From Syntrophorhabdaceae bacterium (GTDB lineage: Bacteria > Desulfobacterota > Syntrophorhabdia > Syntrophorhabdales > Syntrophorhabdaceae): 28,527 nucleotides of DNA. Below the pieces are notes generated by a model. It was not told the DNA's origin, made no database searches, and saw only the letters and a list, made by a program, of their open reading frames with translations. This document shows positions 1-8,373 of the stretch, one piece after another; position 1 is the stretch's first letter, and each line of letters begins with the position of its first letter. Location: assembly GCA_026416315.1 (NCBI GenBank), contig JAOAFK010000068.1, positions 1 to 28,527 of the forward strand, in the 5' to 3' direction. The position numbers and the translations under genes were made by a program.

Positions 1-207
1 GATGGTAACAGGGATTCCCTTTTCTGTAGTTCTTTGATATGCCCCCGGGGTTGTCTGATATTCTATTTTTTGTATACTGTTTAAGTCAAAGGATTGTGTC
101 CTTCCGTCTTTGAAAAAGATTATCATCTTATCCTCTGCAAAAGCAGCACCACCCAAAAAAAATAAAACAAACAATACACACACTCCATAAAACATCAATT
201 TTTTCAT
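1..207 (-). CDS. Secreted protein, N-terminal fragment (gene runs off the window)
   Basis: This is the first 69 codons of a gene whose 3' part lies beyond base 1. The ATG at 205-207 follows a clear GGAGGT ribosome-binding site (211-216). Residues 1-24 form a typical signal peptide: MKKL, a hydrophobic core, then a GGAAFA end before a probable cleavage site. Next comes a module with the pattern KMxIxFKDGRxxSxxLNxIxKIEYQ (about residues 27-51). The same pattern, in the same place, is found in the 1268-residue protein encoded just upstream, and the two signal peptides also resemble each other. Only 22 bp separate the two genes, so they are probably co-transcribed. The module resembles short KDG-type beta motifs seen at the N-termini of some exported proteins, but I cannot name a function. 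Confidence 0.8.
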   Translation of the reverse strand, partial: MKKLMFYGVCVLFVLFFLGGAAFAEDKMIIFFKDGRTQSFDLNSIQKIEYQTTPGAYQRTTEKGIPVTI

Positions 208-229
208 GTTAACCTCCAAAAAATAGATT

Positions 230-3200
230 TTATTTTTTCCATTTAATCAAGCCTTCCATTATTACAGTGGCATCGTCAACAACCTCCGGTATGGATTTTC
301 CACCTGAGAGCTTTCTAATCATTCTATTGGCTTTAATAGGGTCTATAGTGTTTTCACCGAATGCCTTTAAAATTTTGTGGACATTCTCCCAGTGAACCTG
401 TGATTTCTTTAGGGCCTCAGCGGATACATCACTTGCTGGTTTTGCATCTTTCAATAAAGGCATGAGTTTTGTTTCCATGTCTTTTGCAGCGCCCCTGCTT
501 ATCTCCTGTAGTTTCTCCATATAAGACAGCGCAGGATCGTTGAGCATATGGTGCATTTTATAACGGGTGACATCGGCACTCTGCTCAGCCCATAGACGAT
601 TAACAGCACTTTTGTCTTTTCCAAGTAAGGCTAAATCCTTATAACTTTCAAGGTGTGCACTTGTGGTTACTGTTTCCCATGACCTTTCAGCGCTTTTTCC
701 TGTTACTCTTCTATAGCTCTCGTTCCATGCCTCCTGTGCATCTTTTTGCCATTTTTCAACTGTTTGTGGCTGACCATCTTTTGTAAGCCAGTTGTTTCGC
801 CTCATTTTACCGTCTTTATCTATAATCCATGTAGGCTTTTCCACAAGCCCTATATCATAATCCATTCCCACAGAGCCAGAACTTGAAGCATTGCGAAACT
901 CTTTAAGTTCCTGCTTATTCCATCCTTTCAGTTTCATGGCCTCATGAAAATTTGCCTCCACTTCAGCATGTACGGCTCTCATATATGCGTTGTATCCTCT
1001 TTGTGACAAGGCATCTCCTTTATATTTAAGATAATTTTTTGCATGGGGGTTGGCATTTATTTCAACGGCTAATTTTCGCACCACATCTTGCTGTTTGAGG
1101 ATTTCCTGCGGTGATGCACCACTTCTTCCTAATAACTGGAGTTCTGCCTGTGCCTTTTTAAACTCCTTAACGACTGTTTCCCCCTTTATGCGCGCCTGTT
1201 TAAACTGGGTAAGCTCCATATATTCCCTCACAGATAAAGTTGATGAGGGTGTACCATGAGAAGTTCGTGCCACAGTTCCATTAGGAGTTGTAACGGGCAT
1301 TTTACTTAATTGTTTACCTAATTGCGTGGCACCATATTCATAGGCCTTGCCTGAAATAAAGGCAATTGCTGCATTTGTTGCAGCACCTTTAAACCCTTCT
1401 TGCCTGTAGCCTTTAAAGGCCTCTGCGGCTACATATGTTGGCGTTGAATACCATGAGGCTGCCCTTGTTATTGCCTCTGTTGGGCCTCCCTCAATATAGC
1501 CTGTTATACCCTGATATGCTATCATGATTCCTTTCCCTCCTAAAAGGGAACAGGCAAACAAACCTGTATCTGCTGCTGTTTTAATGTTTTGGGCCGCCTC
1601 CATACCAAAGCTTGCCCAGGCTGCCTTTTCTTCTTGTTTTGCCGATTCTTTCTGATAATAACCTTGCACTTTTTCATGAAGAGCATCCGCTACTTTGCGA
1701 GCCTGTTCTATATCCATATTGGCCATGGTTTCAAGTGGTAGTTGTCTTTTTATAAATGCCCTTGCATCCTCAGCTTCATCGGAAGGTAACATCCCGGCTA
1801 GCCTGTTTAGTGAAGTAATAGTTCGCTGATATGCTTCCATCCGTCTTTGATTTTCTTTTATATTGTTTATAAATTGTGCATGGGCATATTCATCAAATGG
1901 GGTTCTGTTATGTACAATTACACCTGTGCGGATTGAATCAATGAGGTCTCTTTCAGCCTGAAGGTCTGACCTTCCCTGTAGTATGCGCCATTGAAGGGAG
2001 GCGCGCCTCTCTGGGTCGTTTTCTCTTGAAAGCTCTTCTTCATACTTTGCGATATTGCTCTCAATGATTCTTATATTGGCCTCATGAAAGGCAATCCTCT
2101 CCTCTTTATTTTCTATGTCCTCTTCATTAACTACCTTTTCTTTCTCCAATTTTTCTGATTCTTCAGGAATCCCCAATTTAACCGAAGTTACTGCCTTAGT
2201 TATAAAATCTTTCCATTTATGAAAATTATTCCTGAATTTTTGTGCACAGGGTTGTTCAAATTCGTGAATAGGACAGTGATAGGCATAACTTGTTGCTTGA
2301 TAAGTAACATATAATCCATAGGCGCAGGCATTTACTCCTTTATGCGTTAGATAGCCTTCACCACTTACGGTGTACGATCGTCCTGGATATGAATACATAC
2401 CCCATTGATACTCATATATTTTTCCTGTAAAATCACCTATAGAAAGCTCATAAAAACTTTTGCTTTTATTCTCACCTATCTGGAATTGTTCATATATTTC
2501 TCTAATTTCTTCTGGTTTTCTTAAGGTTTCGGATTCCGAGGGATTAGCAAAATGTATTGTTATTTGGGCATTATTGCTTAGCTTTGAATAATGGTGTTGA
2601 ATCTCAATCTTTGTAGTTCCGTCTCTATGCATTACATTAGTTTTTGTTTGATAGGTTGAAACTTCTTCTGGTGTTTCAAAGCTATGCTCTATATGTGGTC
2701 CTCTCCAGATTTTACCAGCCATTTTTGGTGTATACTGACCTGTATCGTATATAAATATATTCGATTTCATGGGGATAACAAGCCTGCCCGAACCTATTTC
2801 TTTACCGTATGCATCAAATGCTTTAATTGTTATGTCTTCTATATCCCCGAAATAGTCAGTGGCAAGAAGGACTGTAGGCTGACCTGTGGCAGGCATTGTA
2901 ATTGGATAGGTACCTCGAGATTGCCATCTATATTCTTTTGCCTTATCAGCAATATGAGGAGGCACTTCAGCACGCACCTCTATGGTAGAGGCAGAAGTGA
3001 CAATTTCTGTGGATGGAATAATTCTTATGTCTCCCTCTTTTTTAATGGAAGCTGTAACTATAGAAGAAACCACTCTTTTTGGTTCGGTCTTAGCCTCTTT
3101 TTTCATAACTTTTTTTGCAATTTTAACAGCCTCTTTATGTGTCCTTCTTGCCCTTGTTTTTGCCTCCTTAACGTCAGGGGGATTTCCAAGGGATTGTATG

Positions 3201-4036
3201 GTTTTCACAATTTCTGACATGCGGGCCTGTAAGGTGGTAAGCATATCTTTTTGTTTTTCTGCGATGGCAAGGGCCTCTCTTACCCCTTCTTCTGACCCAT
3301 ATGATGCAGCTAATACAGCCTCTTCCCATGCGCTATCAAATTCATCGGCAGCAGTGGCTATCGCTGCACGCAAGGATAGAAATTCGGAAAGATAAGGGTT
3401 GAGTTTGTTAAGATAATCAATACTCTCGTCTGTTGGGAAATCAAAAAGTGGTGCCCATTGTTCATCAAAACGTTTTTTTTCATCTGATGAAAGCTCTCCC
3501 ATCAATATGAGCATAGCCTCCATTGCAGCTGAGACGGCCCCATTGTATTGATTTATAGTGAGATTGTTGATATTTAATGGTTCCTTTATGACATAAGGGG
3601 ATACGCCTGTAGAAACAAGGTCATGTATATATGTAGCAGGTAAGGGCAACGTTATCGGAGTCTGTGAAGATGGCGATAAAACTTTAGGTTTTGTAAAATC
3701 TGTCTTTGTTTCATCAGAATCAGGTTTAGGGGATATAAACTTTTCCTGATGGACACCAAGGAGATCATCTACGCTACTTGAGATCTTTTTGGAAAATTCA
3801 TCTATTGCTTCAAGATATCTTTTGCCTTCATGTAATGGAATGCCTTGCTGTATATTGGGGTCTACCTGATGTAATAATGGTGGTATTTGTTTTCGCTGAA
3901 ACTCGATTTTAAGAATATTATTTATTTCTATGGACTCGTTTTTACCGTCTTTAAATATTATGGTCATTTTGCTCTGGGCAAAAACGACCTCGACGATAAA
4001 GAGGACAATCACTCCATAAAAAAATAATTTTTTCAT
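230..4036 (-). CDS. Large secreted protein of unknown function, 1268 residues
   Basis: I do not recognise this protein as a whole. Residues 1-20 are a signal peptide ending VVFA. Residues 23-47 carry the KDG module shared with the neighbouring fragment gene. Residues 160-320 are mostly helical and charged. Residues 345-425 look like a beta-sandwich of Ig or PKD type. A region with C571, C588 and C597 follows, then a coiled-coil-like stretch at about 630-705. Residues 820-905 are rich in Gly and Ala and partly hydrophobic. The C-terminal part (about 1015-1200) contains GSVGMDYDIGLV (1054-1065), faintly like a nucleotidyltransferase GS...DxD motif. The layout recalls large exported proteins with a C-terminal effector domain, but that is inference. 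The start follows an AGGGG ribosome-binding site. A 112-bp AT-rich gap separates it from sppA; a TACAAT box (4121-4126 on the opposite strand) lacks a convincing -35. Confidence 0.8.
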   Translation of the reverse strand: MKKLFFYGVIVLFIVEVVFAQSKMTIIFKDGKNESIEINNILKIEFQRKQIPPLLHQVDPNIQQGIPLHEGKRYLEAIDEFSKKISSSVDDLLGVHQEKFISPKPDSDETKTDFTKPKVLSPSSQTPITLPLPATYIHDLVSTGVSPYVIKEPLNINNLTINQYNGAVSAAMEAMLILMGELSSDEKKRFDEQWAPLFDFPTDESIDYLNKLNPYLSEFLSLRAAIATAADEFDSAWEEAVLAASYGSEEGVREALAIAEKQKDMLTTLQARMSEIVKTIQSLGNPPDVKEAKTRARRTHKEAVKIAKKVMKKEAKTEPKRVVSSIVTASIKKEGDIRIIPSTEIVTSASTIEVRAEVPPHIADKAKEYRWQSRGTYPITMPATGQPTVLLATDYFGDIEDITIKAFDAYGKEIGSGRLVIPMKSNIFIYDTGQYTPKMAGKIWRGPHIEHSFETPEEVSTYQTKTNVMHRDGTTKIEIQHHYSKLSNNAQITIHFANPSESETLRKPEEIREIYEQFQIGENKSKSFYELSIGDFTGKIYEYQWGMYSYPGRSYTVSGEGYLTHKGVNACAYGLYVTYQATSYAYHCPIHEFEQPCAQKFRNNFHKWKDFITKAVTSVKLGIPEESEKLEKEKVVNEEDIENKEERIAFHEANIRIIESNIAKYEEELSRENDPERRASLQWRILQGRSDLQAERDLIDSIRTGVIVHNRTPFDEYAHAQFINNIKENQRRMEAYQRTITSLNRLAGMLPSDEAEDARAFIKRQLPLETMANMDIEQARKVADALHEKVQGYYQKESAKQEEKAAWASFGMEAAQNIKTAADTGLFACSLLGGKGIMIAYQGITGYIEGGPTEAITRAASWYSTPTYVAAEAFKGYRQEGFKGAATNAAIAFISGKAYEYGATQLGKQLSKMPVTTPNGTVARTSHGTPSSTLSVREYMELTQFKQARIKGETVVKEFKKAQAELQLLGRSGASPQEILKQQDVVRKLAVEINANPHAKNYLKYKGDALSQRGYNAYMRAVHAEVEANFHEAMKLKGWNKQELKEFRNASSSGSVGMDYDIGLVEKPTWIIDKDGKMRRNNWLTKDGQPQTVEKWQKDAQEAWNESYRRVTGKSAERSWETVTTSAHLESYKDLALLGKDKSAVNRLWAEQSADVTRYKMHHMLNDPALSYMEKLQEISRGAAKDMETKLMPLLKDAKPASDVSAEALKKSQVHWENVHKILKAFGENTIDPIKANRMIRKLSGGKSIPEVVDDATVIMEGLIKWKK

Positions 4037-4148
4037 TTGACTTACCCCTTATTTTCTTTTTTTCATTTTACAAAATATACATTCCAAATGCCTATCTGCC
4101 TTAGCCCAATCTTTTAACCAATTGTATAAAAAAAAATTACTCAAATAA

Positions 4149-5018
4149 TCACCTTAAAGGCATGATGAACTTAAAAGGTGAAGAAGACCATGTGTTATAC
4201 ATCTCGTTGTAGAACTCTTTTACAACAGAAGAAACAAGTAGTTTTAGAATTGAAAAAGGCCTTTTGCCCTTCACAATGACAGGTTTTCCTTTGATATTCA
4301 ACACCTTTTTCATGTCTTCTATGCTGTCATGGTATGTTCCTATTACATCCACAAGGCCGTATGTCTTTGCCTGTAAACCTGTAAATACCCTGCCATCTGC
4401 ATATTTTTTTACTGTTTCAGGATTCATCCTTCTTGAATCGGCTATATCCTTTATGAATTGATCATGGATACTGTTTAATATTTCCTGGATGTATGCCCTT
4501 TCTTCCTGTTTCATCTTTCTAAAAGGTGACCCTATATCTTTGTAGATTCCTGCTTTTATGGGCTCTGCCTGTATGCCTATCTTTTTTAAAAGGTCTTCCA
4601 TGACCACATTTTCCATGATAACACCTATACTTCCTGTAATTGTAGAGGGAAGGGCATAAATCTTATTGCCCGCTGAGGCAATATAGTATCCTCCGGAGGC
4701 ACACACCGCTCCCATGGACACATAAACAGGTTTTTTCTCCTTTATTTTTTTTATCTCTCTGAATATCTCCTGTGTGGGCCCTGTTGAGCCCCCGGGAGAA
4801 TTTATCCTTACTATTACGCCTTTTATGTCATTATCCTCTCTGAACCTTACTATATCTTCCAGAACATCTTTTGTATCCATAATAACCCCTTCAATTTCAA
4901 CTATAGCAATCTTTTCACCAAAAGACAAACCTGTTATACCCGCTAAAATAAATGAAAGAAGAGAAACAGACACAAGCACTATCAAAATGATCAAGGTGAT
5001 CTTTATGCCCCTTCTCAT
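4149..5018 (-). CDS. sppA: Signal peptide peptidase SppA, short form (S49 family)
   Basis: This membrane-anchored serine protease degrades signal peptides left in the inner membrane after secretion. An N-terminal transmembrane segment spans about residues 7-30. The S49 core follows, with NSPGGS at 73-78, the nucleophile motif ASGGYY (Ser108) and a candidate general-base lysine, Lys160, in GIYKDIG. The 52-residue Ser-Lys spacing matches the Bacillus SppA dyad. At 289 residues it is the single-domain form, not the tandem 67-kDa E. coli type. The ATG overlaps the scpA stop codon by 4 bp, so it is translationally coupled and appears to end the long operon. After its stop, a weak 4-bp AT stem and a run of nine T on the coding strand might reduce read-through. 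Confidence 0.93.
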   Translation of the reverse strand: MRRGIKITLIILIVLVSVSLLSFILAGITGLSFGEKIAIVEIEGVIMDTKDVLEDIVRFREDNDIKGVIVRINSPGGSTGPTQEIFREIKKIKEKKPVYVSMGAVCASGGYYIASAGNKIYALPSTITGSIGVIMENVVMEDLLKKIGIQAEPIKAGIYKDIGSPFRKMKQEERAYIQEILNSIHDQFIKDIADSRRMNPETVKKYADGRVFTGLQAKTYGLVDVIGTYHDSIEDMKKVLNIKGKPVIVKGKRPFSILKLLVSSVVKEFYNEMYNTWSSSPFKFIMPLR

Positions 5019-5719
5019 AACTGGATCTCACCCCCACTTCTCTTTTTCATGATGATACTGCTGAAAGGCCTGCTCTGATATAAAGTTGCGAGTTTTATCT
5101 TTGCAAGCTCAAGCATACCGAGAATGGTTACAACCTTATCAGAATGCTCCATATCTTCATCCTCCCTCCATTCAAATACACCTTTTGATTCAAGTATATC
5201 CCTTAGAAGTTTTAATTTTTCTTCAAGGGTAGGCTTTAGCTCCCTTATCACAATGTATCTCTCCTGTCTATTCTTCATAAGTTCAAAAAAGATGTTACAG
5301 AGGCTTAAGAGATTATATTCTTCTTCGTCTTTAGAAAGACCTGATCCCCTGATAAATGTATCTCGATAGAGAACAGGAAGGTCTTTTAGGGCATCCACCA
5401 TACCTTTTAACCTTTCGTATTCAATGATTCTTTCAACGAGCTCTTCTCTTGGGTCTTCATCGTTTATAGAAGATTCATCGGGCAAAAGCATCTTTGATTT
5501 GATATATATAAGAAGGGAGGCTATCTCTATAAAGTCCTCTGCAATCTTTAGTCTCATTTCTTTTACAAGTTCTACATACTGTAGAAATCTTTCTGTGATG
5601 AAGGCAAGGGGGATGTCCCAGATGCTTATACGATTCCTCCTGATGAGATTTACAAGGACTGCAAGGGGTCCTTCATAACATTCCATTCTCAATTCAAGGG
5701 TTGGAACGAGTAGCTCCAT
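5015..5719 (-). CDS. scpA: Segregation and condensation protein A (ScpA, kleisin)
   Basis: ScpA is the kleisin subunit that bridges SMC heads in the bacterial condensin complex. The N-terminus has the family signature ECYEGPLAVLVNLIRRNRI followed by DIPLAFITERFL, and the C-terminal part has the short winged-helix region expected at 234 residues. Met1 is preferred over Met12, because Met12 lies inside the conserved strand that leads into EGPL; a GAGG ribosome-binding site sits about 8 bases ahead of Met1. The gene begins 3 bp after the tRNA nucleotidyltransferase stop and overlaps sppA. The usual partner gene scpB is not adjacent. Confidence 0.93.
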   Translation of the reverse strand: MELLVPTLELRMECYEGPLAVLVNLIRRNRISIWDIPLAFITERFLQYVELVKEMRLKIAEDFIEIASLLIYIKSKMLLPDESSINDEDPREELVERIIEYERLKGMVDALKDLPVLYRDTFIRGSGLSKDEEEYNLLSLCNIFFELMKNRQERYIVIRELKPTLEEKLKLLRDILESKGVFEWREDEDMEHSDKVVTILGMLELAKIKLATLYQSRPFSSIIMKKRSGGEIQL

Positions 5720-5722
5720 AGA

Positions 5723-8365
5723 TTATCCTCTATTTCCCTGTAATTTTTCTATGAAACTTCTCACAAAGGCCATCTCCTCTTCTTTTGTCTTCAAATTGTT
5801 GTCTATCTTTGCATCCTTGAGTTTATCTAATATCTCCCTATAAAGAGGCCCTTCTTTTATACCCATGGCCTTTAAATCATTTCCTGTTAGAATGGGCTTA
5901 TATGAATCAATGTATGTTATGTAATTGGAGATGTGCTTTTTTATTTCTTCGGATCTTGTCTTTGCCATAATGAATAGCTTTGCCTCCTCTGATAACTGCT
6001 CGATCGTTCTATAAATGCTGCTTTTACTCATAGTAGCGAGTCCTGCGGCAAATTTAATAAGTGTATCCCTTATCTTTTCCACATCATCTACTATCTTTCT
6101 TTTAAGAGATTCCTTTAACTCCATCCTGTTACAGAAATCATCCACCTTATCCTGCTTTAGCTGGTCTATTAGCCCGAGTGTATAAAAGGCAATCCTGTCG
6201 CATGATCTGTTTTTATATAAAAGCTCATACCACCTGAATACTGTATGCATCTGGAGAAAAAGCCTTTCCTTTTCTTTATCAAATGTTAAATCAGGATATA
6301 TAAATTTAAGGAGATCAAGGCTTTGCAGCCTCTTTAAGATCTTTTCGCAGTTCTCTTCAAGAAAAATAAGGGATAGCTCCGCCCATATCCTCTTACCCCT
6401 TATCTTGGAAAGAAAACCCATTTTTGCAGCATTTTTAATCAAGTTCAGTGTGTGCTTTCCTATCTGAAAGTCAAACCTGTGTTCAAATCTCACGGCCCTG
6501 AAGACCCTTGTGGGATCCTCTACAAAACTCAAACTGTGCAGTACCCTTATAACCTTTTCCTTTATATCCCTCTGGGCACCAAAGAAATCTATGAGATGGC
6601 CGAATGTGTTTTTGTTCAAAGAGATGGCAAGGGTATTTATGGTAAAATCCCGCCTCTGTAAATCTAATTTTAGAGAACTGTGTTCAACTGTTGGTAAAGA
6701 AGCAGGTGATTTATAATACTCAAGCCTTGCAGTAGCAATGTCCAGTTTGAAGCCATCTGGGTAAATTATTTTGGCTGTTGCAAATTCCTGGTGTTGTCTG
6801 ACCCTGGCTCCGTAGCGTTTTGCAATTTCATTTGCAAATTTTAGACCATCACCTTCTATGACAATATCAATATCATTGTTATAGATTCTCAATAGAAGAT
6901 CCCTTACAAAACCACCCACAAGATATGCATGGTATCCCATTTCATCGGCAAGGTTTCCGATTTCTATAAGTCTATCTAAGGTATCCTTATCAAGCCTTTC
7001 CCTCATGAGGTTTTTTACATTCTTTTTCTTTGTATAAAAGTCATGGATCTCCCTTTTATCAACAACGATCTTGGTCACCTCGTCTTCAAGGACCCTCAAT
7101 AGATCCGTCCTTGTTATGGCTCCTATAAGTCTTCCATTTTCTACAACTGGAACAAACCTCTGATTACTCCCAATGAGAATATCTTTAACCTTTTCAACAG
7201 AATCATCCGGTTTGGCAAACATGGAATCTGTGGACATGTATTCCTTAACAGGGATATTATCTAACTTATGAAATACTGCCTTTTCCACAATCTTTCTTGT
7301 TATCACCCCTACAACCTTATCATTTAACAAAACGGGTAAGGCATTTATATTATATTTCACCATTATGTTTTTTGCCTCACTGATGGGGTCATTTCCGTCA
7401 ACGGTCTTTACAGGGAAGAACATGATATCCTTTGCCGTGTATAATGGTTTTACATTATATCTCAAGTGCTCAATCAATTTATCTTTTGCCTCGTTTATGG
7501 TCATATCCTTTATCGTGCACGATGCAGCCTCTTTGTGGCCACCTCCACCCATAAGAGACAGGATATGACCCACATCCACTTCAGGTAATCTGCTTCTACC
7601 TATGATATAAACCCTGTCTTCAAGCCTGAATACGGCAAATATGACATTTAAATTCTCCATGTCCCTGTATTTATGAACAACAACGGCAAGATCACCCACA
7701 TATCTTTCAATGCTTGCCTCTGTCAAAACCACATCAATCCCATTTATATTTAAAACAGATGCGTTGCTTATAAGCTCATTAAGAAGAAATACCTGTTCGG
7801 GTGTTAATTCTTTTACAAGAAGGTCAGATACGATATTTACATTTGCTCCGCACGATAGTAAAAATGAAGCAGCCTGGAAATCTTCAATGGTTGTGGATGG
7901 AAATAAAAAACAACCTGTCTCTTCATATATGCCCAACATCATGACCGTTGCCTCTTCGGGGGTGATCTCAATATTTTTTTCTTTTAGCATGGATACAATT
8001 ATCGTTGCTGTAGCGCCTGTTTTTCTTATATATTCCACATCACCTTTAATATCTTCGTTTGTATCAGGATGGTGGTCGAATATGTGTATTTTCAGGTCTT
8101 TTTTACCTATGATCTTGGCAAAGTCACCTATTCGAGATCTCTGACGGGTATCTACGATGATTAAGGTGTCAATGGCATTACAATCGATATTTTTTGTCTT
8201 CTCTATGTCAAATACATAGAGGGTTGAATGAATCAAAAAATCCCTCAAAGTCTTTTCCTGGGAGCCAGGAAATACAAGCACTGCATCGGGATAGAGTTTT
8301 TTTGCAGCCACCATGGATGAAAGGGAATCAAAATCTGCGTTGTTATGGGATGTAATGACCTTCAT
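5723..8365 (-). CDS. DHH phosphoesterase / tandem CBS / tRNA nucleotidyltransferase fusion
   Basis: This 880-residue protein joins three modules. Residues 1-150 form a DHH phosphoesterase domain (NADFDS 9-14, VDTRQR 71-76, DHH 97-99), followed by a DHHA1 region with GGGGHKEAAS (273-282). Residues about 310-430 hold two CBS domains. From about 465 onward is a class II tRNA nucleotidyltransferase or poly(A) polymerase head, with LVGGFVRD (482-489), the metal-binding pair D498/D500, a QRRDFTIN motif, and an EDPTRVFRAVRF motif, then the helical RNA-binding body. The architecture is known in deltaproteobacteria and Aquifex relatives. It builds or repairs tRNA 3' ends; whether it adds CC, A or CCA cannot be told from sequence alone. 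Both catalytic centres look intact. CBS pairs often bind adenine nucleotides, so nucleotide sensing is plausible. The gene starts 8 bp after xerD. Confidence 0.92.
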   Translation of the reverse strand: MKVITSHNNADFDSLSSMVAAKKLYPDAVLVFPGSQEKTLRDFLIHSTLYVFDIEKTKNIDCNAIDTLIIVDTRQRSRIGDFAKIIGKKDLKIHIFDHHPDTNEDIKGDVEYIRKTGATATIIVSMLKEKNIEITPEEATVMMLGIYEETGCFLFPSTTIEDFQAASFLLSCGANVNIVSDLLVKELTPEQVFLLNELISNASVLNINGIDVVLTEASIERYVGDLAVVVHKYRDMENLNVIFAVFRLEDRVYIIGRSRLPEVDVGHILSLMGGGGHKEAASCTIKDMTINEAKDKLIEHLRYNVKPLYTAKDIMFFPVKTVDGNDPISEAKNIMVKYNINALPVLLNDKVVGVITRKIVEKAVFHKLDNIPVKEYMSTDSMFAKPDDSVEKVKDILIGSNQRFVPVVENGRLIGAITRTDLLRVLEDEVTKIVVDKREIHDFYTKKKNVKNLMRERLDKDTLDRLIEIGNLADEMGYHAYLVGGFVRDLLLRIYNNDIDIVIEGDGLKFANEIAKRYGARVRQHQEFATAKIIYPDGFKLDIATARLEYYKSPASLPTVEHSSLKLDLQRRDFTINTLAISLNKNTFGHLIDFFGAQRDIKEKVIRVLHSLSFVEDPTRVFRAVRFEHRFDFQIGKHTLNLIKNAAKMGFLSKIRGKRIWAELSLIFLEENCEKILKRLQSLDLLKFIYPDLTFDKEKERLFLQMHTVFRWYELLYKNRSCDRIAFYTLGLIDQLKQDKVDDFCNRMELKESLKRKIVDDVEKIRDTLIKFAAGLATMSKSSIYRTIEQLSEEAKLFIMAKTRSEEIKKHISNYITYIDSYKPILTGNDLKAMGIKEGPLYREILDKLKDAKIDNNLKTKEEEMAFVRSFIEKLQGNRG

Positions 8366-8373
8366 CTATAACA

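Noticed and set aside
2684..3395. Two overlapping plus-strand open frames opposite the 1268-residue gene
   Set aside because: They lack recognisable motifs and overlap each other and a minus-strand gene with a signal peptide and a good start.
4037..4148. Promoter for the 1268-residue gene
   Set aside because: TACAAT is a fair -10, but no acceptable -35 was found at 16 to 18 bases, so it is not listed as a feature.
4128..4151. Terminator-like 4-bp stem and T-run after sppA
   Set aside because: The stem is only four AT pairs with a 6-base loop; too weak to list as a terminator, although some stop of transcription here is plausible.
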